Shown here in pieces: positions 1 to 7,320 of a stretch of DNA of 38,669 nucleotides. The stretch spans positions 2,024-40,692 of the forward strand of contig MHRY01000013.1 in assembly GCA_001822675.1 (NCBI GenBank), read 5' to 3'. How positions within the stretch are numbered: position 1 is the first letter of the stretch; each line of letters starts with the position of its first letter. The position numbers and the translations under genes were made by a program. The DNA comes from Candidatus Taylorbacteria bacterium RIFCSPLOWO2_01_FULL_45_34b (lineage in GTDB: Bacteria; Patescibacteriota; Minisyncoccia; Phycocordibacterales; DSPV01). Under the pieces are notes generated by a model. It had not been told where the DNA came from and did no database searches. It was given only the letters and a program-made list of their open reading frames with translations.

Positions 1-1253
1 ACTGCCCGGGAGCCCCACGAAATAATACTCTCCGGCGCGCGATACAGCCCTGAAGGCACCGTAACCGAATTTTTATCCAAAGCGTCGCCACTAATTTTAA
101 GTTCAACTTCGGCGTCGATAATGCGCGTCGGCAGATTGTTGGCTATCGTAATCGTGCCACGCACATTGCCGCCGTCCGAAATGGTAACATCTTTATCTAA
201 TTGGCCATTCAAAACGAGATCAAAACTAACAAAGGGTTTTTTAATGGTAATATCCTGTGAAATAGAGAGAAGCGGCACATCAATAGTTTTGGAGAGAGCG
301 GTATTAGTCGTCCCAATAGTGAAACGAATGATTCGGTCTTCATCATCCTGACCTTCAAGTTTACCGTGGACTTTAATAATCCGCTTCTCCCCGGGTCTAA
401 GATCGCCGATTTTCCAAAGCGAATCGTTGGCGGAGGTCTGCGGATTCGCGCTTATAAACGAGAAGCCAAAACCATACTCCGCTTTAACCAACACGTTTGA
501 AAGGGTGATGGTTGAGTTGGAAGAAATAGTGAGAGATAGGTCGAACGGTTGGCCGGAATTAACTTCTTTCAAGGAATCGACGGCAAGCGAAATCGGAGCG
601 GACGAGAGCACGACTTCGTATTTTTTCTCCTTAAAGAAAACGGCGCTCGAACCTTCCACACGATACTCCAAAGAAATCATTATCTCTTTTTTCGCCCCTT
701 CTTCGCCATAGAGCACCGCTCTAATCTGCCGCTTGATATTCTCACCCGAAGCAATGACGCCGAGCAGATCATTTTCCCTAATAAGTTCACGGGTTAGGTC
801 AGTCGAAGAACGCGTGCCTTCCGGATATGTTATTTCAAGCGCGACACTCTGAAGCACCGCGTTGTTGTTGTTACTAACAATGATTTCAAGCGGCAACTCC
901 TCTCCTCCAGCAACGGATACCGGCCCAATAATCGAGATGTCAACATTCTCTGAAGAAACCACATTCGCCCCACGGTAGAAAGTAAAAAAAGCAAAAACGG
1001 CCGCGCCAAAGAAAAAAATAAGCGAAAAAGCAAGAAGCAATGTCGCGATCGGTTTTTCTTTCATACCAAGTAGTTTGTAACGCAGCTTATCGGCAAGCGC
1101 CTTCTCTTTATCATCCTGCCAATCTTCTCGAACATCTACCTTTTGTTCTGGCAGATGGGGGGCACGCTTGATGCCGAGTGCCCCGGGGTCTCTGGCATAG
1201 AGATCCTCCTCACGCTCGAGCAGTTTGCTCTTTTGATCCGCTCCATATTCCAT
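1..1253 (-). CDS. Single-pass membrane protein with extracellular beta-sandwich domains (C-terminus outside window)
   Basis: I read this frame from ATG at 1253 to the window edge (about 417 codons, no stop), so the C-terminus is missing. Residues 1-65 are charged and probably cytoplasmic. A hydrophobic helix at about 68-92 (IATLLLAFSLIFFFGAAVFA) is the only membrane segment. The rest looks like repeated immunoglobulin-like or DUF11/CARDB-like beta-sandwiches with phrases such as GPVSVAGGEELPLEIIVSNN, SGQPFDLSLTISSNST and KIGDLRPGEKRIIKVHG. No catalytic motif is seen, and the family name is inferred from the strand pattern. It follows recO by 21 bp but has its own TATACT box 7 nt before the ATG. 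A role in cell-surface architecture is likely; the exact function is unknown. Confidence 0.75.
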   Translation of the reverse strand, partial: MEYGADQKSKLLEREEDLYARDPGALGIKRAPHLPEQKVDVREDWQDDKEKALADKLRYKLLGMKEKPIATLLLAFSLIFFFGAAVFAFFTFYRGANVVSSENVDISIIGPVSVAGGEELPLEIIVSNNNNAVLQSVALEITYPEGTRSSTDLTRELIRENDLLGVIASGENIKRQIRAVLYGEEGAKKEIMISLEYRVEGSSAVFFKEKKYEVVLSSAPISLAVDSLKEVNSGQPFDLSLTISSNSTITLSNVLVKAEYGFGFSFISANPQTSANDSLWKIGDLRPGEKRIIKVHGKLEGQDDEDRIIRFTIGTTNTALSKTIDVPLLSISQDITIKKPFVSFDLVLNGQLDKDVTISDGGNVRGTITIANNLPTRIIDAEVELKISGDALDKNSVTVPSGLYRAPESIISWGSRA

Positions 1254-1260
1254 ACGAAAA

Positions 1261-1266
1261 AGTATA
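1261..1266 (-). promoter_or_regulatory. -10 box giving a probable leaderless start
   Basis: On the minus strand TATACT is followed by 7 nt and then the ATG at 1253, with no Shine-Dalgarno sequence. A transcript starting at the usual distance from this box would begin at or beside the start codon. Confidence 0.5.
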
Positions 1267-1274
1267 CCATACCA

Positions 1275-1865
1275 TTATAAATGGCTCTCTTTGAGAGATT
1301 TATTAATGGTGAAGAGAGCCTCCCGTCGAAGAGGGCTAAGAGAGCGAAGTAACTCGATATCCCAAAGCGCACTCTCGACAAAAGGCGATAGGGTTTTTGA
1401 ATCCCCAACGTATCCCAAATTGTGCAAAATCCGAAGCACCAACGCCGCTTCAGCGCTTCGAACTTCATCCAAAGTAAACACCTGGCGCTCAAAAAAAGAG
1501 CAACCATTTTCTACCATCAGAAAAAGAGGTTCATTCCGTTCTTCTTCCGGGATAAGACGGCGCAAAAGCGAAAATACTCGCGCCACGACATTTCGAAGAG
1601 AGGTGTCAGCGAGCGCGGCGTAAAAATTTTTTTGAAATACCGCGTTCACGATTTTCCAACCATTCTTACCATGAACAAGCGCCACATCGGCAAGTGAAAA
1701 ATCCTGGAGGCTGTGCCGTAATTTTGACTTGAGATACCGCACGCCTTGCGCGCTTCCACGAATAAGTCCAAGGTCCTTGGTAAACAGCGAAAACACTTTA
1801 TTCGCCTCGCCCCGAGGGGATGAATGAATAACAAATGTCCGCGTGTGGTAAATATGATGAGACAT
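1275..1865 (-). CDS. recO: DNA repair protein RecO (short form)
   Basis: RecO binds DNA and works with RecR to load RecA onto SSB-coated single strands during RecF-pathway repair. The 196-residue protein has the N-terminal OB-fold region with the family phrase RTFVIHSSPRGEANKVFSLFTKDLGLIRGSAQGVR. After that come KSKLRHSLQDFSLADVALVHGKNGWKI and a helical C-terminal half ending in LRREALFTINKSLKESHL. Typical RecO proteins are about 240 residues and many carry a zinc-binding CxxC cluster. None is visible here, so this is a reduced version. It begins 6 bp after the ileS stop and is probably co-transcribed with it. Identification rests on the N-terminal motif and the length. Confidence 0.85.
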   Translation of the reverse strand: MSHHIYHTRTFVIHSSPRGEANKVFSLFTKDLGLIRGSAQGVRYLKSKLRHSLQDFSLADVALVHGKNGWKIVNAVFQKNFYAALADTSLRNVVARVFSLLRRLIPEEERNEPLFLMVENGCSFFERQVFTLDEVRSAEAALVLRILHNLGYVGDSKTLSPFVESALWDIELLRSLSPLRREALFTINKSLKESHL

Positions 1866-1871
1866 GATAGG

Positions 1872-4800
1872 CTATTTTTTAATATCAAGGATAAAAGACA
1901 TGTCATCAATCTCGACTGTCTCACCGAACGTCTCCGCAAAACGCACACCCTTAAGAAGAGTGTTTTTGATGATTTCGGATTTGTTTTTTTCAAGAAAATC
2001 CCTGCCTGCCGGAGATGTTTGGATCGTGAGCGTGGCAAAATCCGAAATGGTAAGACCACTATTTTTACGAAGTTCTTGAACACCGCGAATAAATTCTCTG
2101 ACTTTCCCCTCTTCTTTTAATTCCGCTGTCAACTCGAAATCGAGCTCTACCTCTTCTTCTTGATCTTCAGCAAAAATAACCTCTTTAACATTGATCTCAT
2201 CGGCAATCAAATCCAAAATCTGCTTGTCTGAAACTTTTAACTTTTTACTTTTCACTTTCAACTTCTTAAGAGGTTGCCTCACTTTAATTCCCGCTTTGGC
2301 TCGAAGTTCCAAAGCAATGGAAACAATCCTTCGCACTTCGGCCATGTTCTCGATGATTCCTGAATCCTGATTCCTGATTCTTGATTCTACTTTTGGCCAC
2401 GACTCAAGATGGACGCTCTCGGGGTCGGAGCCTCCGCGAAGTTTCTGATACATTTCTTCGGCAAAAAACGGAGTGAGCGGCGCCATAATTTTGGAAAGTT
2501 CGAGAAGCACAAAGTGGAGCGTTTGGAGCGCCTGCTCCCTATCCCCAGTTTTTTCTCCATTCTTGAATCCTGCCCGCCCGAACGACTGATATTGTTCAGT
2601 CGGGCGGGAATCCAAATTCCTGAATCCACCCTTAAATCTCTCTCTTGAACGGCGAAGATACCACGTCGAAAGGTCATCAATAAAATCGGCAACCGGTCTT
2701 GCGGCTCGATCAAGTTCGTAAGCTTCCAGATTAACTGTCACCTCTCTACCAAGTTGAGAGAGCCGCGCCAAGATCCAGCGATCTAAAACATTCGCATTTG
2801 GTGATTGTTTATTGGTATTTGATGATTGCTTTTTTTCTGCATAAAGCAGAAAAAAGGCTAAAACATTATCAAGTCGCTGAATAACTTTTTTCAGAATCTC
2901 GCCAACCTCTTTCTCACTAAAACAAAAATCTTGAGCGCGTGAAGCGGGTGATGCCAAAAGATAATAACGCATAGCGTCAGCACCGTATCGTTCTACCACC
3001 TCCATCGGGTCAGGGTAATTTTTAAGATGTTTTGACATCTTCTGGCCATCCTCGGCAAGCACCGTACCATTCACCACCACATGCTCATACGCGGCTCTAT
3101 CGAAAAGTCCGACAGAAAGAACGAGCGTGGAATAAAACCAGCCGCGCGTTTGGTCTAATCCTTCCGCGATAAAATCCGCCGGATAACCTTTTGGTTTTTT
3201 GAAAAATCCGCCTCTCGGATCAAACGTATCCTTATTTTCGAACGGGTAATGAACTCCCGCGTACGGCATCGATCCGGATTCAAACCAGCAATCAAACACC
3301 TCGGGAACCCGCCGCATAATACCGCCACAAGAACAAACAAAAACCACACTATCAATGTACGGACGGTGGAGGTCGAGCGCGTAATGTTCGTTATGGGGAA
3401 GCGGCACAAACGGTATTTCTTTGACTTCAGCGTTTTTGATAAAGAAGTCAGTTGTTCCTCGGGCTGTAACCGCACGGTCGAGATCGTGTCCCCCCGCGAC
3501 AGACTCAAGAAGCCACGCCGGAGAATCATGTGTTACCATTAAAATGTTTTTTCCTTCGTATCGCTTGTCGATATTATATATAAACTCACCGACTCTCTTT
3601 GCGATATCAACATAATGCTCGCCGCCCGGGCACGTTCGCTTGAATTGCTCCTCACCGCTCCGGCAATTCAAATGGTATTCGCCGATGGGGCGACCATTAA
3701 AGAGATCGGCCTTAATTTCTCTAAGACGTTCGTCGTATATAATTTTCTCTTTTGGAAACCCGATATGATCCGCGACAATTTCCGCTGTTTCTTTAGTCCG
3801 AAGAAAAGGCGAAGAAATAATAAGGTCAATCTTTTTCCCGAGAAGCGTCTTCACAGCCGCTTTAACCTGCTCTTTGCCTTTTTCCGTCAAATGATGGGGG
3901 TTGTTGGGGTAAGAACTGACCACGCCGAGCACATTGTTCTCCGCCTCGCCGTGACGCATCAGAAGATAATTGTTTCGAGGCTTCGCACTGTCTTTCAGAT
4001 CTTCAATTGAACCGACAAACTTCATCTTTTCACACTGCTCGCATTTCCAAACCGGAATAGGCGCGCCGAAGTACCGTGAGCGTGAAATCGCCCAATCTCG
4101 AATGCCGGAAAGCCAATCACCGAAACGATTCTCTCCCACTTCCCTCGGCACCCACCTGATTTTATTATTTTCCGCGATGAGCTTTTCTTTGAGAGCCGTT
4201 GTTTTGACAAACCACGACGACGAGGCGAAGTTGAGAAGCGGCGTTTCGCAGCGCCAGCAGTGTGGGTAGGAATGCGTGATTTTTTCCTTGGCAAAAAGCA
4301 AACCGCGATTGGCGATATTTTTGAGAATTTCAATATCCGCCCGAGAAGGATCGTCTTTCGGTTTTACGTCGATACCAGCGAAATCTTTGATCTCCGGAAC
4401 AAATTTGCCGTCAGTCGAGACATGCCGGATAAGCGGCAGACCTTCGAGCTCCGCCAAAGCAAGATCATCTTCACCGAAAGCTGGCGCGATATGAACAACA
4501 CCGGTGCCTTTTTCCAAGGTCACAAACGGCGCGACATACACCTTCCACGCTTTTTCGATGCCCTTGATGCGTGCATCTTTGTAATAATTAAAAACCGGTT
4601 TATAAGAAAGGTCAACAAGCTCGCTTCCTTTATATTCCTCGACAATCGTGTACTCCTCTTTTATAAGAGAAAGTTTTTCCTTGGCCAAAATATAGCGACT
4701 CTGCCCCACTGCCACTTTGACGTAGACAATGTCGGGGTGGACCGCGAGCGCCACGTTCCCCGGCAGCGTCCACGGCGTCGTCGTCCAAACCAAAAAACAA

Positions 4801-5459
4801 GTGCCCGGCTCACGGGTCAGTTCAAATTTCACATACACCGAAATGTCGGTAACGTCTTTGTAACCCTGACTGACTTCAAAATTAGAAAGGGTGGTGCCGC
4901 ATCGAGGACAGAGATGCATTGATTTGAATCCTTCGTAAATCAGACCTTTTTTATGGAGTTCTTTGAAAGCAAACCAGACGCTCTCGGTGTATCTCGCGTC
5001 CATGGTCTTGTAGTCATCATCCATATCAACCCATCGTCCGGTACGCGGAATAATTTCTCTCCACTCTTCGGCGTAGCGAAGCACTGCCTCTCTGGCCACA
5101 CGGTTGAATTTTTCAATACCGAGCGTTTCGATATCGCGCTTGGTTTTAAGCCCCAGTTCTTTTTCAACGAGATTTTCAACTGGCAATCCGTGACAATCCC
5201 AACCCCATCGTCGACGAACATGATACCCTTGCATGGTTTTGAACCGCGGGATGACATCTTTAATCGTGCCTGCCAAAATGTGCCCATAGTGAGGCAGGCC
5301 AGTCGCAAACGGCGGGCCATCATAAAAGACAAACTCGCCTTTTGGCGCTGGCTTTTCAAGCGACTTCTCAAAAATCTGTTTGCGTTTCCAAAAAGCGAGA
5401 ACAGCCTCCTCTCGTTCGGCAACCTTTAACTTTTGTGGGTTTTGTTCCTGCTCTGGCAT
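1872..5459 (-). CDS. ileS: Isoleucyl-tRNA synthetase with embedded histidine-phosphatase domain
   Basis: This enzyme charges tRNA-Ile with isoleucine and edits misactivated valine. The 1195-residue protein has the class I HIGH motif as HYGH (57-60), GWDCHGLPVE (86-95), the CP1 editing domain (about 180-400), DWAISRSRYFGAPIPVW (455-471) and KMSKH (807-811). The ISRSRYFG form and overall layout resemble the eukaryote-like IleRS type. A complete histidine phosphatase fills residues about 494-690, between the CEQC zinc pair and LHRPYIDSVVFVCSCGG, where ordinary IleRS proteins run straight on. Three intergenic-type repeats also lie in frame in the C-terminal half (near residues 944-967, 1027-1037 and 1064-1078). 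Start ATG 5459; no strong Shine-Dalgarno sequence. It is followed by recO. Confidence 0.97.
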   Translation of the reverse strand: MPEQEQNPQKLKVAEREEAVLAFWKRKQIFEKSLEKPAPKGEFVFYDGPPFATGLPHYGHILAGTIKDVIPRFKTMQGYHVRRRWGWDCHGLPVENLVEKELGLKTKRDIETLGIEKFNRVAREAVLRYAEEWREIIPRTGRWVDMDDDYKTMDARYTESVWFAFKELHKKGLIYEGFKSMHLCPRCGTTLSNFEVSQGYKDVTDISVYVKFELTREPGTCFLVWTTTPWTLPGNVALAVHPDIVYVKVAVGQSRYILAKEKLSLIKEEYTIVEEYKGSELVDLSYKPVFNYYKDARIKGIEKAWKVYVAPFVTLEKGTGVVHIAPAFGEDDLALAELEGLPLIRHVSTDGKFVPEIKDFAGIDVKPKDDPSRADIEILKNIANRGLLFAKEKITHSYPHCWRCETPLLNFASSSWFVKTTALKEKLIAENNKIRWVPREVGENRFGDWLSGIRDWAISRSRYFGAPIPVWKCEQCEKMKFVGSIEDLKDSAKPRNNYLLMRHGEAENNVLGVVSSYPNNPHHLTEKGKEQVKAAVKTLLGKKIDLIISSPFLRTKETAEIVADHIGFPKEKIIYDERLREIKADLFNGRPIGEYHLNCRSGEEQFKRTCPGGEHYVDIAKRVGEFIYNIDKRYEGKNILMVTHDSPAWLLESVAGGHDLDRAVTARGTTDFFIKNAEVKEIPFVPLPHNEHYALDLHRPYIDSVVFVCSCGGIMRRVPEVFDCWFESGSMPYAGVHYPFENKDTFDPRGGFFKKPKGYPADFIAEGLDQTRGWFYSTLVLSVGLFDRAAYEHVVVNGTVLAEDGQKMSKHLKNYPDPMEVVERYGADAMRYYLLASPASRAQDFCFSEKEVGEILKKVIQRLDNVLAFFLLYAEKKQSSNTNKQSPNANVLDRWILARLSQLGREVTVNLEAYELDRAARPVADFIDDLSTWYLRRSRERFKGGFRNLDSRPTEQYQSFGRAGFKNGEKTGDREQALQTLHFVLLELSKIMAPLTPFFAEEMYQKLRGGSDPESVHLESWPKVESRIRNQDSGIIENMAEVRRIVSIALELRAKAGIKVRQPLKKLKVKSKKLKVSDKQILDLIADEINVKEVIFAEDQEEEVELDFELTAELKEEGKVREFIRGVQELRKNSGLTISDFATLTIQTSPAGRDFLEKNKSEIIKNTLLKGVRFAETFGETVEIDDMSFILDIKK
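2231..2266. repeat. AAAGT-type short repeat cluster inside ileS
   Basis: Degenerate repeats of aactttt and actttca encode the lysine-rich KKLKVKSKKLKV stretch near residue 1070 of IleRS. A similar AAAGT-rich run lies between thyA and folA (15443-15472), which supports a dispersed simple repeat. Confidence 0.55.
2355..2387. repeat. GAATC/GATTC short repeat cluster inside ileS
   Basis: Five to six near-copies of a 7-nt unit (gattcct, gaatcct, gattctt) run in tandem and encode RIRNQDSGII near residue 1030 of IleRS. The composition is that of intergenic simple repeats, not of conserved synthetase sequence. Confidence 0.65.
2573..2608. repeat. REP-like 36-bp hairpin inside ileS
   Basis: An inverted repeat with GC-rich arms CCCGCCCGAACGACTGA and TCAGTCGGGCGGG lies in frame in ileS and is flanked by GAATC-type repeats (2557-2632). 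Apart from one base it is identical to the reverse complement of the intergenic element at 19254-19289. It encodes residues around 952-964 of IleRS, a stretch absent from ordinary IleRS. Confidence 0.85.
3390..3980 (-). other. Histidine-phosphatase (phosphoglycerate-mutase-like) domain inside IleRS
   Basis: Residues about 494-690 of IleRS hold every signature of the histidine phosphatase superfamily. They are LLMRHGEAENN with the phospho-accepting His503 and Arg502, SSPFLRTKETAE with Arg554, RLREIKADLFNGRP with probable acid Glu581, and MVTHDSP with His644. The active site therefore appears intact. The flanking residues match ordinary IleRS on both sides, so this is an in-frame domain insertion rather than a frameshifted neighbour. 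The substrate cannot be read from sequence. Confidence 0.9.
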
Positions 5460-5461
5460 AT

Positions 5462-5756
5462 ACCCGATAAACTTTTTAGCTATTAAAAAAGTTGCATAAT
5501 ACTTTCTTTATATAATTTCGACCCCATTGCGTTTTTAAATACTTTTCGCGTTGAAACGCGTCTTTTTGATTTAAAAATGCTTCGTAATAAATCAACCGTA
5601 AAGGCACTCTTCTAGCGGTGGAAGCAACTTTTTTTGCATTATGCAGTTGCAATCTTTTCCGCAAATCGCTCGTACAACCGGTATATAAGTTATGATCAGC
5701 CCTGCTCTGTAAAACATACACATACTGCATAATGGTAGCTAAAAAGTTTCGCGGGT
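5462..5756. mobile_element. Putative small element: GIY-YIG ORF between 21-bp inverted repeats
   Basis: The 21-bp segments 5462-5482 and 5736-5756 are inverted copies of each other with 19 of 21 matches; the mismatches are at positions 6-7. They share ACCCG followed by AAACTTTTTAGCTA. They bracket the GIY-YIG ORF, and the right end directly abuts the DGR-flanking repeat at 5757. No target-site duplication is obvious. Mobility is inferred from the arrangement only. Confidence 0.5.
5476..5730 (-). CDS. GIY-YIG nuclease family protein
   Basis: The 84-residue protein is a stand-alone GIY-YIG domain. YVYVLQSRADHNLYTGCTSDL carries the paired YV-L and YTG elements of the fold. RKRLQLHN gives the conserved Arg and His, LRLIYYEAF the tyrosine strand, and AFQREKYLKTQWGR the helix with the catalytic Glu. 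Single-domain proteins of this kind (UPF0213/YhbQ-like) are plentiful in CPR genomes; their substrate is not established and some relatives are mobile nucleases. ATG 5730 is the only good start, without an evident Shine-Dalgarno sequence. It lies 16 bp upstream of ileS on the same strand and between the inverted repeats described for 5462-5756. Confidence 0.9.
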   Translation of the reverse strand: MQYVYVLQSRADHNLYTGCTSDLRKRLQLHNAKKVASTARRVPLRLIYYEAFLNQKDAFQREKYLKTQWGRNYIKKVLCNFFNS

Positions 5757-5789
5757 AAAAAAGCGCTAGAATATGATGATTCTAGCACT
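5757..5789 (-). terminator. Terminator of the reverse transcriptase gene, copy 1 of a 33-bp direct repeat
   Basis: On the minus strand GCTAGAAT, a 6-nt loop and ATTCTAGC are followed by GC and six T, a canonical intrinsic terminator that overlaps the rt stop codon. The whole 33 bp recurs identically at 8420-8452 in the same orientation. Confidence 0.8.
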
Positions 5790-6774
5790 ATTTCAGGAAT
5801 TTTGAAATTTTATTTTGCAAACCATATGCATTACCATGCTTCAATAATCCAATATATGAAATGATACTTTGAGGTGTTGGATTCTCGTTAATTCGCTTTA
5901 TCATTCTTCTTTTTGTACTTGTCCTCAAAACTCGATGTTTTGGAAAATTCACCCAGCCTAAAAAATCAACTCCAGAAGCAACTGTTTGTATGAAAACTTT
6001 GTCAGGGTGTAATTCTAGTTTTAACTTCTCATGTAGATATCTTACGATATATCGTAAGACAACTTTCAACTCTTTTTTATCTCCAGATAAAATCACAAAA
6101 TCATCAGCATACCGAATGTAGTATTTAATTTTTAAATTATGTTTAACATATTGATCAAATTCGTTCATGTAAATATTGACTAAAAGCTGGGAGGTCAGGT
6201 TACCGAGTGGTAATCCTATTCCCTTATTTGTGGAGCAAAAACTTTCTACTATATTCTGGATAAGCCACAAAATATCTTTGTTTGGTATGTATTTGTCGAG
6301 AATTTGATAAAGCAAAAAATGGTCAATGTTCGCAAAGAATTTTTTTATATCACACTTAAGCACCCACACTGTTTTTGTATTATTTTTACTAACACGAAAA
6401 AAATATCTTCTGAATGTTTCCACTGCTTTATGTGTGCCCTTCTGAAGTCGGCACGAGTACGAATCAGTCGCAAATACTCTGTCAAAAAACGGGTACAACT
6501 TTCTATACAAGGCACGATGAAGCAGTCTGTCCCTCACACTTGCCTTGTGAATATCACGGGGTTTCGGGTCAGAAATTTTGAAATGCTTATACGGTTCATG
6601 CTGATATGTCTTATCTTTAAGCTCTTGATGCAAAGAGAAAATATTGTCCATAAGCCGTAATTGAAATTCCTGTACATCCTTTTTTTTCCGCTTCCCTTTT
6701 ATAAACTCTTGCCATGCACCAAGTAAATTCTCGATAGAAATGATATCGTTATATGTATGAGCGAATTGAATCAT
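5788..6774 (-). CDS. DGR-type reverse transcriptase
   Basis: This error-prone reverse transcriptase copies a template RNA with random substitution at adenines and supports replacement of the variable repeat of a target gene. The 328-residue protein has the palm motifs in order: VLKCDIKKFFANID with catalytic Asp142, GIGLPLGNLTSQLLVNIYMNEFD (185-207), and YYIRYADDFVIL with Asp224/Asp225. FLGWVNFPK follows near 272. The GNLTSQ and NE-LDQ-type wording and short length are those of DGR reverse transcriptases rather than group II introns; there is no maturase or endonuclease domain. The start is ATG 6774 with AGGAG 4 nt upstream on the minus strand. A G10 tract lies just beyond that ribosome-binding site. 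Template repeat and target lie upstream in the same orientation. Confidence 0.95.
   Translation of the reverse strand: MIQFAHTYNDIISIENLLGAWQEFIKGKRKKKDVQEFQLRLMDNIFSLHQELKDKTYQHEPYKHFKISDPKPRDIHKASVRDRLLHRALYRKLYPFFDRVFATDSYSCRLQKGTHKAVETFRRYFFRVSKNNTKTVWVLKCDIKKFFANIDHFLLYQILDKYIPNKDILWLIQNIVESFCSTNKGIGLPLGNLTSQLLVNIYMNEFDQYVKHNLKIKYYIRYADDFVILSGDKKELKVVLRYIVRYLHEKLKLELHPDKVFIQTVASGVDFLGWVNFPKHRVLRTSTKRRMIKRINENPTPQSIISYIGLLKHGNAYGLQNKISKFLK
6040..6059. repeat. Perfect palindrome within the rt gene
   Basis: TCTTACGATATATCGTAAGA is a perfect 20-bp palindrome encoding part of LRYIVRYL in the reverse transcriptase. The same 20 bp form the core of the 32-bp intergenic palindrome at 26949-26980. 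Confidence 0.7.
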
Positions 6775-7189
6775 TCTCCTAACGATACCCCCCCCCCGAG
6801 CACTTTTTCAACAGAAACTCGTTCCCGTTATTCTTAAACTTAAAGACGCCTATGGTTTGTGGCAAAAGTATCTGGCACATTTTCCCAAAGCTAATCGTTT
6901 TACTCTTGGATCAAAAATAGACGAGGTATTTCTTGCGACCATTGAATATTGCTTCCTTGCAAGTTACGCAAACGTACAGGAAAAAATGCCCCTGCTTAAT
7001 CGTTGTATTTCAAGAGTTGACCTTCTTAAGTTATTGCTTCTCCTTGCATGGGAAATCAAAGCGCTTGATACAAAAAAATATATTCATCTCTCCGAACACA
7101 TGGTAGAAGTAGGTAGAATGCTTGGAGGCTGGAGACGTCAACTCGTAAACAAAACTCCCCTACCTAAAAAGGAAGGGGAGAAATCGTGA
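6757..7189 (+). CDS. avd: DGR accessory protein Avd, reading frame broken at a C10 tract
   Basis: Avd forms a five-subunit four-helix-bundle barrel that binds the DGR reverse transcriptase and template RNA. The frame 6770-7189 encodes LFQQKLVPVILKLKDAYGLW, HFPKANRFTLGSKIDEVFL, LLNRCISRVDLLKLLLLLAW and the family-typical ending MVEVGRMLGGWRRQL. It has no ATG, GTG or TTG before TTG 6857, which would delete the first helix. The upstream ATG 6757 reads MSELNHSPNDTPPP and joins this frame only if the C10 tract at 6788-6797 loses one C (or gains two). The gene is therefore either switched off by slippage, read by frameshifting, or affected by an assembly error. It runs opposite to rt, TR and target, and its presumed start overlaps the 5' end of rt by 18 bp. 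Confidence 0.85.
6788..6797. repeat. C10 homopolymer tract at the rt/avd junction
   Basis: Ten consecutive C lie inside the 5' part of avd (plus strand) and upstream of the rt ribosome-binding site (minus strand). Nine or twelve C would restore a single avd frame from ATG 6757. Such tracts are classic sites of slipped-strand phase variation. Confidence 0.85.
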
Positions 7190-7194
7190 TAGTG

Positions 7195-7320
7195 GCGCAC
7201 CGCGAGGAACCGGTAGTTGCCATTCCAGTCATTGTCAAACCAATTGAGGTTGAGCTTGCGCTTCGAGTCATACTTGTCGAGGTAGAGGACGTTGCGATTA
7301 CCGTTGACCTTCGCGACGGA
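7195..7320 (-). repeat. DGR template repeat (TR)
   Basis: This 126-bp segment matches 7654-7779 base for base except at 21 positions, each of which is A in the TR when read on the minus strand. TR has 31 adenines on that strand; no non-adenine position differs. Read in the target frame, TR carries AAY codons where the target has Arg, His, Asp, Tyr or Gly. It begins 5 bp after the avd stop and lies between the target gene and rt in the same orientation as both. Confidence 0.97.

Noticed and set aside
830-1033. 67-codon and other short frames inside the first gene
   Set aside because: They are out-of-frame shadows of the continuous minus-strand frame 1253 to 1.
5788-6774. Group II intron or retron reverse transcriptase
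   Set aside because: No maturase or endonuclease domain or intron ends are present, and a matching TR/VR pair with Avd identifies a DGR.
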